From Entoloma clypeatum (Eukaryota > Basidiomycota > Agaricomycetes > Agaricales > Entolomataceae): a DNA stretch of 64,000 nucleotides. The DNA is taken from the NCBI GenBank assembly GCA_963565915.1, contig OY751487.1:4216001-4280000 (forward strand). The letters run 5' to 3'. Under the pieces are notes generated by a model that saw nothing but the letters and a program-made list of their open reading frames with translations, ran no database searches and had not been told where the DNA came from. The position numbers and the translations under genes were made by a program. Shown here piece after piece: positions 33,312 to 43,595 of the stretch (within the stretch, counting starts at the first letter, position 1; each line of letters begins with the position of its first letter).

Positions 33312-34885
33312 TCAAGCCTCATAAGCAGGCGGCGCAGGCCCGCCTTCCACGACACGGGGAGCCCCAGACGTCGACGTCGCAGCCTCCAACTGCTGCTGCA
33401 CCCTCCCGCCATCCAAATGCACCATCGGCGCCTTTCCCAACGAAGGGCGCCGCAGCCTACCTTTTCCATCCCGCTGAGGCTCATGGGACGACCCCGACGA
33501 CGAGGGGCGAGTAGAACTCGCCGCAGCGGCAGCAGCAGCCGAAGATGACGACGACGAAAACGGATCGGAGAACATGAACCCGTCCGTACCAGGGTGCGCG
33601 TTCGTCACATGTAAAATCCGGGGCTCGGCTATGCTGGTCGGGCTCCCGGTCCGATTAAATTCAGAACCGGCGCCACTGACGCTTGCACTATAGTTCGACA
33701 CCGAGAGAGCAGGGGTGGCATAGCTGAGATTGCTATGTGTGTTGCTGGGGGCATTGGGGCCGGGTCCAGGGAGTTCATTGGGCCGTTGGATCGGCAGTGG
33801 CTGCATTGGCTGCATTGGCTGCATCGGCTGAATTGGCTGCATCGGCTGCATTGGCTGCATTGGCTGTAATGGCTGCTGATTGAACGCTGAGAAAGCATTC
33901 GCGGAGCCCCCGGTTGATGGGCGGGAAGAGTGGGTAGTTGTGCTGGAGAGGAGGGGCGCCATGGAGGGCGTGCGTCCGTGTGCGTGAGCCATTCCGGCAC
34001 CCGGAGGTAAAACATTAGGTACGAAACCTGGGGAATGTGGTGGGGACGCAGGCAGGGGTGCGGTGGCTTTTCCAACAAGACCGTACTCGTAGGGTTTTGG
34101 TGCCGAGCTGGCGTCGATTGAGAAACGCCGGTTGGGGCCCGGGGGTGGTGCAATTGTATTATCCTTGTCCTCGTCGAAAATATCGTCCCATCGACGACGT
34201 CGTTTCCTGAATAACTCACGTCAGGCGATGGCCATAATGAAAGAAAATAAACAACAGACAATAGGAACCACACGAACGCGACGATGACAAGTAGCCCAAA
34301 AAGGCCACCGACGGCGCCACCGACTATGGGTGTAACGTTGGTAGAGGAACCCTTCTTCGGAGTTTGAGTTTGGATAGTGGAGTTGGTAGGCTGTGTGGAG
34401 GTGACGACGATGGTTTGAACGATGACGGATCCGTTGGCCTGTGTGGAGTAGGATTCACTCGTGATAGTGGTCGGGGTAAAGATGGGGGTAGTAGTAGTAG
34501 GGGCCTGAGTGGGAGGCGGAGCATCGGGGGTGGTAATGGCGGCGGCGCAGGACGAGCCATACAACGTGGTCACCCCTGTCGCTGTGATTGGGACAGTGAC
34601 GGTGATCGGGACCTGGACTGTCTGGACTTCGCCTGCGGAGGTGAGTCAGATAACATGTGGGACGGGGAGAGAAAAACGAGGAGAGATACCTGGGATGGTG
34701 GTAGACCGTACGACAGTGGATGGGATACAGGTGCCCGAGGTCAAGGTTGTGGGACAGGGAAGGACGGTAGTCGATGTGACGATCGTTGGGGAACCGGTCG
34801 TGAGAGAGGCGGTGGAGGTGGTGATGAGGCTTTCGCCGGTGGATTGGATGGTGCTCGTCAACGTTGGGAAGACGTTGCACGACAT
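33312..34885 (-). CDS. Mucin-like single-pass membrane protein (Mid2/WSC-like layout)
   Basis: The ectodomain is rich in Ser/Thr (STIQSTGESLITTSTASLTT and onward) with a few Cys, and would be heavily O-glycosylated. One TM segment follows (PIVGGAVGGLFGLLVIVAFV) with an intron right after it, then a basic KRRRWDDIFDED cytosolic start. The cytosolic tail is Pro/Ser-rich with a Gln-Pro-Met tandem repeat and a poly-Ser/Ala run, ending GPAPPAYEA. The architecture resembles fungal cell-wall stress sensors (Mid2 or WSC type), without clear homology. No classical signal peptide is visible at the ATG (MSCNVFPTLTST), so either an upstream exon is missing or the TM segment serves as signal anchor. Confidence 0.75.
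33796..33880 (-). repeat. 9-bp tandem repeat encoding Gln-Pro-Met/Ile units
   Basis: On the minus strand about nine near-perfect copies of a CAGCCAATG-type unit encode (QPM)n with occasional QPI or QPL. It lies in the cytosolic tail of the mucin-like membrane protein. Being a multiple of three, length changes would keep the frame. Confidence 0.9.
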
Positions 34886-35201
34886 TGGAAGAGTTCACCA
34901 AGCTCAAGGAGGGGGGGAGGGGGGAGGACAAGGAAGAATCACAGGACAAAGAAAAGGAATGGTAATGGAGAGATGCTGAGCGGGACCCGCACCAGTCTCT
35001 TCTTGGCCGAAACTCAAGGAACGAACAGAGCAGAAGACAAAACAACGAGGCTCAGTCACGTGAGTTTAATTGCTTCGGCCGTTCTCTCTTCCCGTCTAGT
35101 CCGTGGCAGTGCACCGGGCGGTGGGCGGCCAATTCAAATCCAGTGGGAGCTGTGCAGCCAGAAGGATAGGCTTCCGCCCTGATTTTGAGAAAGAAATTAT
35201 T
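34886..35201. other. Intergenic, 5' side of the mucin-like gene
   Basis: About 316 bases. An antisense G-rich/C-rich tract (34900-34920) is present. The long plus-strand open frame here (34364-35182) is a shadow of the Ser/Thr-rich gene. Confidence 0.5.
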
Positions 35202-35753
35202 CTACCCTTTCATCCACGAAAACGTCACAGTCCCTTCCACAATCGTTTCCGTCTGACCTACCGACAGCGATAAACTGTCAACCTCACCCTCCAACTCTCC
35301 ATTCTTCTCCTCACTCCCACCTTCTTTCCCCTTTTTCATACCACCCCCCGACACCCTCCTCCAAAGACTCTTCCCCGCCCCCTTCACCACCCTCCCCAGC
35401 ACCAAAAACGGATCTTCCTCCTCCACATCATATCTCCTCCGCTGCTCCTCCTCTTCTTCCGCCGTCCACATCAAACTCCCCCCCTGCTCGTATTGCCGCC
35501 TCCGCCCCACAAGCTGCCCCCGTCCCGCCATCCCCAGCGGCACCATCGATCGTCGTTTCCGCGGCCCAGGATCTGGCAGCGGCGCGAACGTCACGCTTAA
35601 CGACGGGCTAAGGATCCCACTCTGCGACGACGAGGCGGACGTCGGGGTAGATGGCGAGGCGGGTGCGCTAGGTATTTCCACCACTAGCGGTTTCTCGTCC
35701 GGAAACGAGTCGGTCGAGCGGTTGTCCTGTGTATAGGCCAACGGTGTAGTCAT
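35202..35753 (-). CDS. Small hypothetical protein, disordered with conserved-looking core
   Basis: Single-exon frame of 183 aa starting MTTPLAYTQDNRSTDSFPDE. It is Ser/Pro-rich first, then basic (GPRKRRSMVPLGMAGRGQ, then RRRQYEQGG), then acidic EEEEEQRRRYDVEEED. A segment LVLGRVVKGAGKSLWRRV follows. The C-terminus is VGQTETIVEGTVTFSWMKG. No TM segment, signal peptide or known domain. The RKRRS...PLG and W-containing patches look constrained. Function unknown. Codon-like composition and a normal ATG context make it a likely real gene. Confidence 0.6.
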   Translation of the reverse strand: MTTPLAYTQDNRSTDSFPDEKPLVVEIPSAPASPSTPTSASSSQSGILSPSLSVTFAPLPDPGPRKRRSMVPLGMAGRGQLVGRRRQYEQGGSLMWTAEEEEEQRRRYDVEEEDPFLVLGRVVKGAGKSLWRRVSGGGMKKGKEGGSEEKNGELEGEVDSLSLSVGQTETIVEGTVTFSWMKG

Positions 35754-36313
35754 ATGTAGATTCTATTGTACATTACAAGTGAGCCAACAAATTAGATTGT
35801 TGAATAGTGACTTACAAGTTCAGATAAAAAGGAAGGACAGATGAATGTATCAGGTGTTTGTGCGGGGAACGTGAGGTTTCAAAGCGTTAAAAAGTTTGGA
35901 CAGAGAGTGTGTGTGGATGCAGCTGCATAAGGCGCTGGAAATTTTTGTTCAACTCTAAATACTTATTTAAAGGTTGGGCAGTTCCCCTCAAATAAAAAAA
36001 ATGGGATCGGGACCGGTGATTGCTCTGATGAAATGATGTAGATCCCACATGGTCCCCTCTTCTTCCACCTGTTTCTGTCAACGAGCTAAAATGAGTTCTT
36101 TCAGATAACCATTTCAACTCATTGTAGACGACAGGACATATTCCTTGTTTTCATGTCTTAGAACGCCATTTCATTTTTTTCGGCACAAATTGGCAAATAC
36201 TGCAAAAGCCGAGACGCCGTCACATCACTCAACGATTCAGCGACGGAGGTAAAAACAATCAATTGACAGCAACGAAAGCGGTTCAAAGAGGGAGGAGATG
36301 CAACTCAGATGCA
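35754..36313. other. Intergenic, promoter side of the small hypothetical gene
   Basis: 560 AT-rich bases with no recognised gene. Confidence 0.5.
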
Positions 36314-38967
36314 TCACTCCAAAATATAATCCAGAACTGGTCGACACACTCGCGTGAGTCGATCCCGATCTGTTGCAGACCTTGTTCAGATCTTACAGGG
36401 AACAAGAGAAAGGAAGAAGCAGCCACTCACTCTCATGTAACAAAGACACAGCCGAGACGTTCGTTCCAGAATGGGCATTCATCCATGCTTTCCGTGCTGA
36501 GGAAAACGTATCAGTAACCAGTCTGCCAGTCGATCAATGGAAAACACACACCCTCTTCAGCAGCTTCAGCAATCGCTTTCTTCACGTCTTCGTCTCCAAA
36601 AAGCGAGCATTTCGTGCATTCCTGACATGGCATTCCCACTGTAGCAGCGGCGAAGCAAGAATGTGATCAGCCCTCAGTTTATTGGGGAAGAAGCGAGCAA
36701 GGAGACTTGCCGACCTGTCAAATTGAACGCGCAATTTTTAGCAACTCAGCTTCTTCCCGGGGGTGTTCAACAACTCACATCGCGAAAATGTTGGCAAAAG
36801 TGAGCGTAGCCGTTGGTGACTTGTTGTCGACAGCAGTAGCACTGTATGTACCCGCAGCGGCATGTCATCTGTCTCTCAACATCCCATCAGCCCTCTCTCC
36901 TCCTCGGCCATCCACAAAATAAGATCCCAGTCCAGCGCACCTTATTACACCCTCCGCTCTTGACGAACCCAACCCCACAATTTGGACAGTCCCTCTTGAC
37001 CGCCTCACTCATCGCCTTTTCCACCGCCAATCTCAGTCCTTGATCAATGCACGTATGAACTCCTTCCTTCCACTCTTTGAAACACACCAAGCAACTCAAT
37101 TTCCCACAGCTCCCCTCCTCCCCTGCCGCTGAAGCCGAGGAGGCCTCATTCGAGCCCCATACTTTGGCAATAAGATCGGAATGGGAAGTAGCGAAAGGAG
37201 CTAGAGCTCCGAAAGAAGGTCGAGGGGAGTGGGAGGGCCCGTTTCGACATTGGAAAACGGATCTTTGACCCATTCGAGTGGAAATGGTGAGTTTGGCAAC
37301 GGAGGTGAGGTACCGATGAACGATGGAAATGGTTCGTATGGGCTCGAGGAGGGGGTATAAAGACTGAGGCGTTGGAGCAACTTTCGTGGCTGGGGAGGTG
37401 CCGGGTTGGTGAGGGTCGAAGAACTCGGAAAATTCCACGGGGGAGGAAGCAACAATGTAGGTGGCGGCGATGTAGATAGGCGCGAGGAGGAGCAAGCTTC
37501 TCAAGCTCCACCAAAGCTTTTCGAGGTTCTCAATCCACTCTTCGGCGGTGCTGACTCGAGAGCGTGTGCGAGACAAAGAGGATCGAAAGAGAGGGAAAGC
37601 TCGTTCCCAGATCCGGCCGTCCTCCAATTCCTTGTACGGACAGAATGGGCATTGAATGACCGTGCCTCCGGTGGTAAGGGCGTTCGAAACGATTGCGTCG
37701 ACCGCTCGATCCGCAAGCCTTCTTTCGAGAGCTTTTAGCAGAACTGGGGGTAGGACTCGAGCCAGCGTTTGAGAGGAAAAGGAAGCTTGACAGCCTTCGA
37801 TGCTGAGGCACCTGATGCCCGTTCCGCCGGATCCTTCAGAGTAGGGCATAAATGGTGCTCCGTCGTAAACATGTTCTTTGACTTGGCGTCGGATACACTC
37901 TTGACAAAAGAAATGCGGCTCTGTCGAGACGGTGGAAGAGCAAACCACGATCTCCTCAAAAGGCACGTCGTCGAAACAGCATCCGCAACTGAACTTCTGG
38001 TCTTCGTCGACCCAAGACGCATTCAACTCCCTCGCAAGTTTTTCGTCGTCCTCTTCCTGGGCTTTACGTTCCGAAAGAAGAGAGATCCAAATCTCTTCTT
38101 CTAGTTCCTCGTCTTTTGGTGGAGGCAGTGAAAGTTCTGCGGTGCTGCTGGAAGAAGCAGAGGAGGAGAACCAGTTGAAGAGTCGAGTGACAGGCTTGGA
38201 GTTCCACCCAGAGACGGCGAGTCGTGCTTCTACCCACCCTCCGGCCTCGCGAACTAATCGCACTCTAACATTTTTTGGAACGCCAGGGAACTGCAATCCC
38301 AGTCGAGTGGATAAAGCCTCGAGGTACGCCTCGCTTCTGAAGAGGTCTTGAGGTCTCAAACAGGGTAGGGAAAGTTGTTCAAGGGTGGGGGGAGAGCGGG
38401 TCCAGGTGAACCAGGAGGCGAAGGTCTTGGTCTTGGTCTTGGTCGCAGTGGAGGGAGGTGAAGCGGCGAGGAGAGTTTCTGTGGAGAGAAAGAGAGGCGA
38501 ATGGTGGTGGGCAAGGATGGTGCGTTTGAGATCCGCGATTGGAGTCAGGGGAAACATTGCGTGAAGTCGTATCCTGATATCGATGAGTTTTTTCCTTTGC
38601 AAAAGAGAGCGAAGGGAACGTACAGAGCCAGATTCCGCACCATGGCCGTATCGACCATTTCATTCACTCTCGCTGCCCCCTTACCTTTCAATTCATTCCG
38701 CCTAGCGGCATCGCGTTTCCAAACCACCCTCGGATACTCTCCATGATTGAGAAACACCAATTTGTTCGCCACGGCCTGAACCACATGTTCCACCGTTTTC
38801 GTGTCCTTTCGTTTCCCTTTTTCTACTGTTCCTGATGTTGTTGTGGGAGGGATCGAGGAAGCGGAAGGGAGGTTGTGAAGAATGGCCGAGTTGAGAAAGA
38901 GCGGGTCCGCGCTGGGGAAGATCAAAAGTAATTGCGTCACTGCCTGGGAGAGACCGTTGGGATCCAT
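36314..38967 (-). CDS. RBR-type E3 ubiquitin ligase, RNF216/TRIAD3-like
   Basis: Multi-exon; start MDPNGLSQAVTQLLLIFPSA. RING1: CGCCFDDVPFEEIVVC, then HFFCQECIRRQVKEHVY. IBR: CPFCPYKELEDG, then LSCLVCFKEWKEGVHTC. RING2: CPNCGVGFVKSGGCNK, joined by an intron to MTCRCGYIQCYCCRQQV, then NGYAHFCQHFRD, then CQECTKCSLFGDED. The RING2 GCNKMTC holds the expected catalytic Cys. RBR ligases take ubiquitin from E2 onto that Cys before passing it to the substrate. The order and the HFCQHF and CxxCxxC tail are characteristic of the RNF216 group. The C-terminus (CRPVLDYILE) is reached after two more introns. The junction between HFRD and the last Cys cluster does not solve simply; a 4-nt exon plus a GC-AG intron would work (see findings). 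Confidence 0.88.
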
Positions 38968-39602
38968 CAATCTCAAGCTCAGGTCACTGCTTGTTTACTT
39001 ATTTATTTCTGCCCCGGAACTGAGCGAATGAGCCCTCTTGATGGAATCATGTCTTTGGCAGCGGACTGAATGGCGTCGCCTGGATCAAGATCCTGATCAA
39101 TACCTCAAAGGGAGTCTCAACCAGTTGGGGAGGCTGGCACAACCAAACCTTCCCCGAGGTTACATACTAGCTACCAGAGTACAGGGATCGGAGTTCAACA
39201 AAAAAAAACGGGAAAAACGGAGGGGTATGAGCTCAGGGCACGTCAACAATTGTAATGCGCGGCGCGACCGCGAAAAGTACGCTGTCGCCACACTATCCTC
39301 GGAGGGGAACAAAGGGTTCGAGGGCGAGGGATGGAGGGATAGTCTGAGAGAGGCAAGGGAAGGGGGATAGGCATTTTCGATTCCAAGAGAGGTGTAGACC
39401 GACCCGAGGGTGATTGCGCAGCAATGTGTGTCTCTGTCTGCGATGCAGTCACTCGGATGGTCGACACCAATCGACGAGCGTTTTGATTCGCGCCCTTGCA
39501 AGGCACGTAGAACGACGTCAGATGAGCACTTCGTCATCCGATGCGAAGCAAAGTCAGCATTGTATACACACGCGACCAACGATTATGAAGCTCGCGGCGA
39601 GA
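38968..39602. other. Intergenic, 5' side of the RBR gene
   Basis: 635 bases between the RBR start and UPF1 stop. No recognised gene. An A-rich run lies near 39200. Confidence 0.5.
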
Positions 39603-42600
39603 TCAGAAAACCGTCACACGCGACTGAGTGCCCGCATACTGCGATTTCAGATCGTCCAAATCACCAGCATCATCTTGGCTCTTGTAGTCGTACTGCGAGA
39701 AGCTGCCGAGGTCGCTCACGCCAGCAATAGACGCGGAGCCAAAAGACGAGCGCCGTCTCAACCTGTCGCTCTGTGAGAACGCCAGACTCCCATTGCTGCC
39801 TCCAAGGACGCTGCCCTGATCGGTCACGCTCGGGCCGGCATCCTGAGAAACGATGGATGACGCATAGCTGTAGGTGCTTCGCTTGGCTCCGTTGATCCCG
39901 CGCGGAATGGCAGGACCATACGGCCCAGGCGCACCGAACATGGGAAGACCGGACGAATACGTAGCTTGAGACCGGAGTGACTGGACGTCGGAAGGGATAT
40001 AACCCAGAGCATCATGAGCACGATAGAAGCTGGCATCGAAGCGGCTCGGAGTACCCGAGCGTCTTCCTTGGGCTGGTCACAGCAAGTTGGTCAGGTTCAG
40101 GGAATTCAGATAAACTTAAAACGTACAATCCGGCGTTATACCACCTGCGGGGCCACCCATGTAATCGCGTGCATTGACCTCGTGGCGACGGAATTGATCC
40201 ATAGATTTGAGGAGCGTACGACGCGGCTTGCTGAATTGTATCATGCTTGCCTGTAAGTTGTTGAGAGGGCCTTCGACCAAACAAGTTTTCTCCTTGAAGT
40301 GAGTAAGGAGAAAGTGCCACAAGGGGTGCTGGAAAATGTTGGTTATAAGTTGCAACGATACAGGAGGTGGACATACCTTGCTCAGAACCTTTGGATTTCC
40401 TAAGATGACGACACCATATTTGGCACGCGTGAGTGCGACGTTCAAACGACGCGGATCATTCAAGAACCCAATGCCCTGGTGTTCGTTACTCCTCACACAA
40501 CTGAGGATGATATAATCCTTCTCTCGTCCTTGAAAGGCATCCACACTGGCTACCTCGATCTCCTTGTACAGATCCTTCTTCAGCGAGCCGTTGAACTGCA
40601 TATAGTTGACGATGTACGAGCGTTGACCCTCGTAGGGTGTGACCACACCAATTTGGCCCGGCACGACGCCCGACTTGAAAAACTTGGTGACGATCTTTTC
40701 AACGTTCGAGGCTTCAGTCCTACACGGGATTTTAAGGATTCATTTACAGGAGACTGGAATGAAACAGACCGATTTAAGAAAGACGTTCCACTACTAGAGA
40801 TCTCCTCCTGTCCCAAGTTTTGATAAAAGAACATCGGCGTATCGGGGACCGGCCAGGGGAAGTCAACATTCTTCCTCAACCGTTCAGGAGCCGTGACGCC
40901 ATTCTGCAAGGTGCCTTCGTAAAACATATTTGAAGGAAACTCGGAGAGGCACGGATGCATGCGATACTGGACTTGTAGACGAATGGGCCGGTTTCCTAGC
41001 AGGACCAAGCGCTCAAAGAGCGATTGAGTGAGCCCTGCGCGAGCAGCTTTCTTGTTCATGATGACCGGCCCGAGTTGCTACCAAGGCGAGGTAATTACTA
41101 CAAAAGCTTTTGAGCAGGGAGATGATGACTCACCTGGTGATCTCCGACGAGGACAACCTGTTTACACCCTAAAACCAAAGGTATCATGCATTCTAGCACA
41201 AATTGTTATATCAGCGTGATGAATAAAGCATAGTAACACATACCAGGCTCGGCAGCCTGTGTCGCTTCATCGATCAAAACCGTCCTAAACTTCAGCTTGT
41301 TTAACCTTGGATCCCCCGCTCCGACGCAAGTACAACAGATCACATCTGCCGCGCTCAAAATCTCCTTCTCACATTGCCTAATGAGCGTCTTATATTTCCT
41401 CTCATCATTGCTACTCAACTCCCCCTGTTCATTCTTCAGCATAATCAGTTTCTGCAGTTCCACGTGAGTAGTGCTATTTGCCACTTGTTGGTGCAGCGTG
41501 AGGAAGGAGACGCTGGAATCGAGGGCCTCGCGCGACTTGGCTGTCAATCGAACGACTTTGAGGCCAGTGGTATGAATCTTTTCGGTGAGCTGGTCAACAG
41601 CAACGTTGGACGGCGCGCAGACAAGCACTTGGCCTGGGTTCATCTTTGCAAGGTGATACACGATGGAGGCGGATGTCACGGTTTTTCCCGTGCCAGGGGG
41701 CCCTTGAATGAGGCTGATTGGTTTTTGGAGAACGCTCTTGACGGCATACATTTGCGAGTGATTCAGCTCGGGTAGGCCGGGAGCAGAGAATCGCTTTGGC
41801 ATTTGAGTGCGTAAAACTTGGGGTTCAAGTTCATGACCAAGGAGTTTATGATACTGAGATAGATTTAATCTCTCCGAGGGGGTTTGGTGCAATATGAACC
41901 ACTTACGATGTATCCACTGACACTCTTTTCATCAACAGCAAATGTTTTCATAGCGAGTTGCATGCGATCGAAGCTTGTTGACTTCCAGACAAAATCAGCC
42001 GCAAAATTATGCGTGCATTCCGAAGGTACACCTTCGGTTCGGCGAAGTTCCAAGCCAATCTCGTCTGAGACATCTGCAGCACAAAGTCGCACAACTAGAC
42101 GAGAGGAACTTCCTAACAAAACACTCACTGTTTGGAATCTTGATAACATGTCCAACCCCCTCCCAAGCCTTGTGCAATTCTCCCGTGTAGCGCAGTCGAA
42201 GCTCGTCGCCAACTGCAAGTCTGACTTCTCCACTCTCGAGCTTGGGTAAGCAAAACCAAGCAACGCGTTTCTGATTCAGACCCAAATCCCATCGAACAAC
42301 GATATCCGTCTGTGTTTGGCTCTCCTTCAGGCGTTTATCATAGTCGGCCTCGATCTTGACAAGAGGGCCGAATATATTCTGATACTGGTATGCATCCTCG
42401 TAGCGGGTCATGATCGATTGCGGCTCGTCATCCACCCCTGGTCTCTCCAGATCCTCGAGCGTAGCGTTCGCGTTCTCACGCCATAATTCTTCCAGGCGAT
42501 TTATCTGACCAAAAGAGATCTGACGTGAACGTAATTGTTCGGACTCGCTTGGAGGTTTGACAAGCCATGAGAGGAATGAACGGTCGTCTATGAGAGGAGC

Positions 42601-43283
42601 CCAGAGAGTCGAGTTCCATGATATGTCCTTCGACACAGCAGCACAAGGTTGCCTGCAGACAATGATTAGTCGATATAAAATCAAAATATTAGGTTACGTG
42701 CCGACAGAGGAGAACAACGACAGTGTCGCTCTTTGCAGGAATAAACCCCAGCATAAATACGTTTTTGCTACCACAGTTGTAGCACTCTGGAGTGGTCTCG
42801 CCGAGTGGACTTTCGGCGTGTAAAATAACCTCCTTGTGTTTCGCACGAACGAGGTGGTTGACGATATGGGAGGCGGACGTATTTCCGCGAGAGTTACAGA
42901 ACCACTTGGAGCAGATTAAACATTTTACGACGGATGCTGGCGAATGAATTCCGCAGTAACTGTGGAAGATGTCAGTATACGAAGTGCTCAACGGAGTCAA
43001 TGACCAACCTGCAGGCATGTGGAGGTAAATCCATCATTCCCTCATCCTTGAGGTCATCTAAAACACCATCGAAATCGTCATCGATGGGGTTGTGGGAGAT
43101 TTGGGCATGAACGTTTCCGTTGGGTTCTTGCGCATTGAAATCAGAAACGGAGAGGCTTGAAAGATCGACGGTCGAAGCGTTCTCTTGTGTGTTGGCGGTG
43201 TATACCGACGACGTGTCGTCCACGACGCTGATGCCGCCATAGGACGAGGCCGAATCGTATTGAAAGTTATCAAAAGAGTCCAT
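39603..43283 (-). CDS. UPF1: UPF1/NAM7 RNA helicase (nonsense-mediated decay)
   Basis: UPF1 is the ATP-dependent 5'-3' RNA helicase central to nonsense-mediated mRNA decay. The acidic start [17 protein letters not shown] leads to the CH zinc domain: [15 protein letters not shown], then [40 protein letters not shown]. This domain binds UPF2. Domain 1B follows. Helicase motifs are intact: QGPPGTGKT (Walker A), [11 protein letters not shown] (motif II), [12 protein letters not shown] (motif IV region), [20 protein letters not shown] (motif V) and [15 protein letters not shown] (motif VI). The C-terminal tail (GGPAGGITP onward) has several SQ/TQ dipeptides ([17 protein letters not shown]), as expected for SMG1-like kinase sites. 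Many short introns. It diverges from catalase. Confidence 0.97.
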
Positions 43284-43595
43284 GAAGGAGAAATCGAAAG
43301 CTGTGCAGTTGTTGGCGCCGCCGCGTGTCCGCGCCTCTGCTTACTCAGACGAGTCACTCACGTGGGTTCCGCCTAACCGTGACTGCCATACGATGTACGG
43401 AGGACATTGTGTTCGTCGGCGTCAACTCACCATGGCCGTTAACCCACCTACATCACCACCAACGGTATGAGGCCCAAGTTCCAGCCTGTTGGTTATGAAG
43501 TCAATGTCTCGGAGCTGTGCGTCAGATCTGATATCATACTCCACCGATATATAAACCCAGCGCAGGCTGAGGATCGTTTCGAAAGAAACATCACC
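43284..43595. promoter_or_regulatory. Divergent promoter region UPF1 / catalase
   Basis: 312 bases between the two ATGs. A TATA box serves catalase. Nothing specific is recognised on the UPF1 side. Confidence 0.55.
43548..43555 (+). promoter_or_regulatory. TATA box of catalase
   Basis: The sequence tatataaa lies 41 bp before the catalase ATG at 43596, close to the usual TATA-to-start distance for a short leader. Confidence 0.65.

Noticed and set aside
34364..35182. Plus-strand open frame of 272 aa, Gly/Arg/Asp-rich
   Set aside because: It is the antisense shadow of the Ser/Thr-rich mucin-like gene; composition is the reverse complement of Ser/Thr codons and no motif is present.
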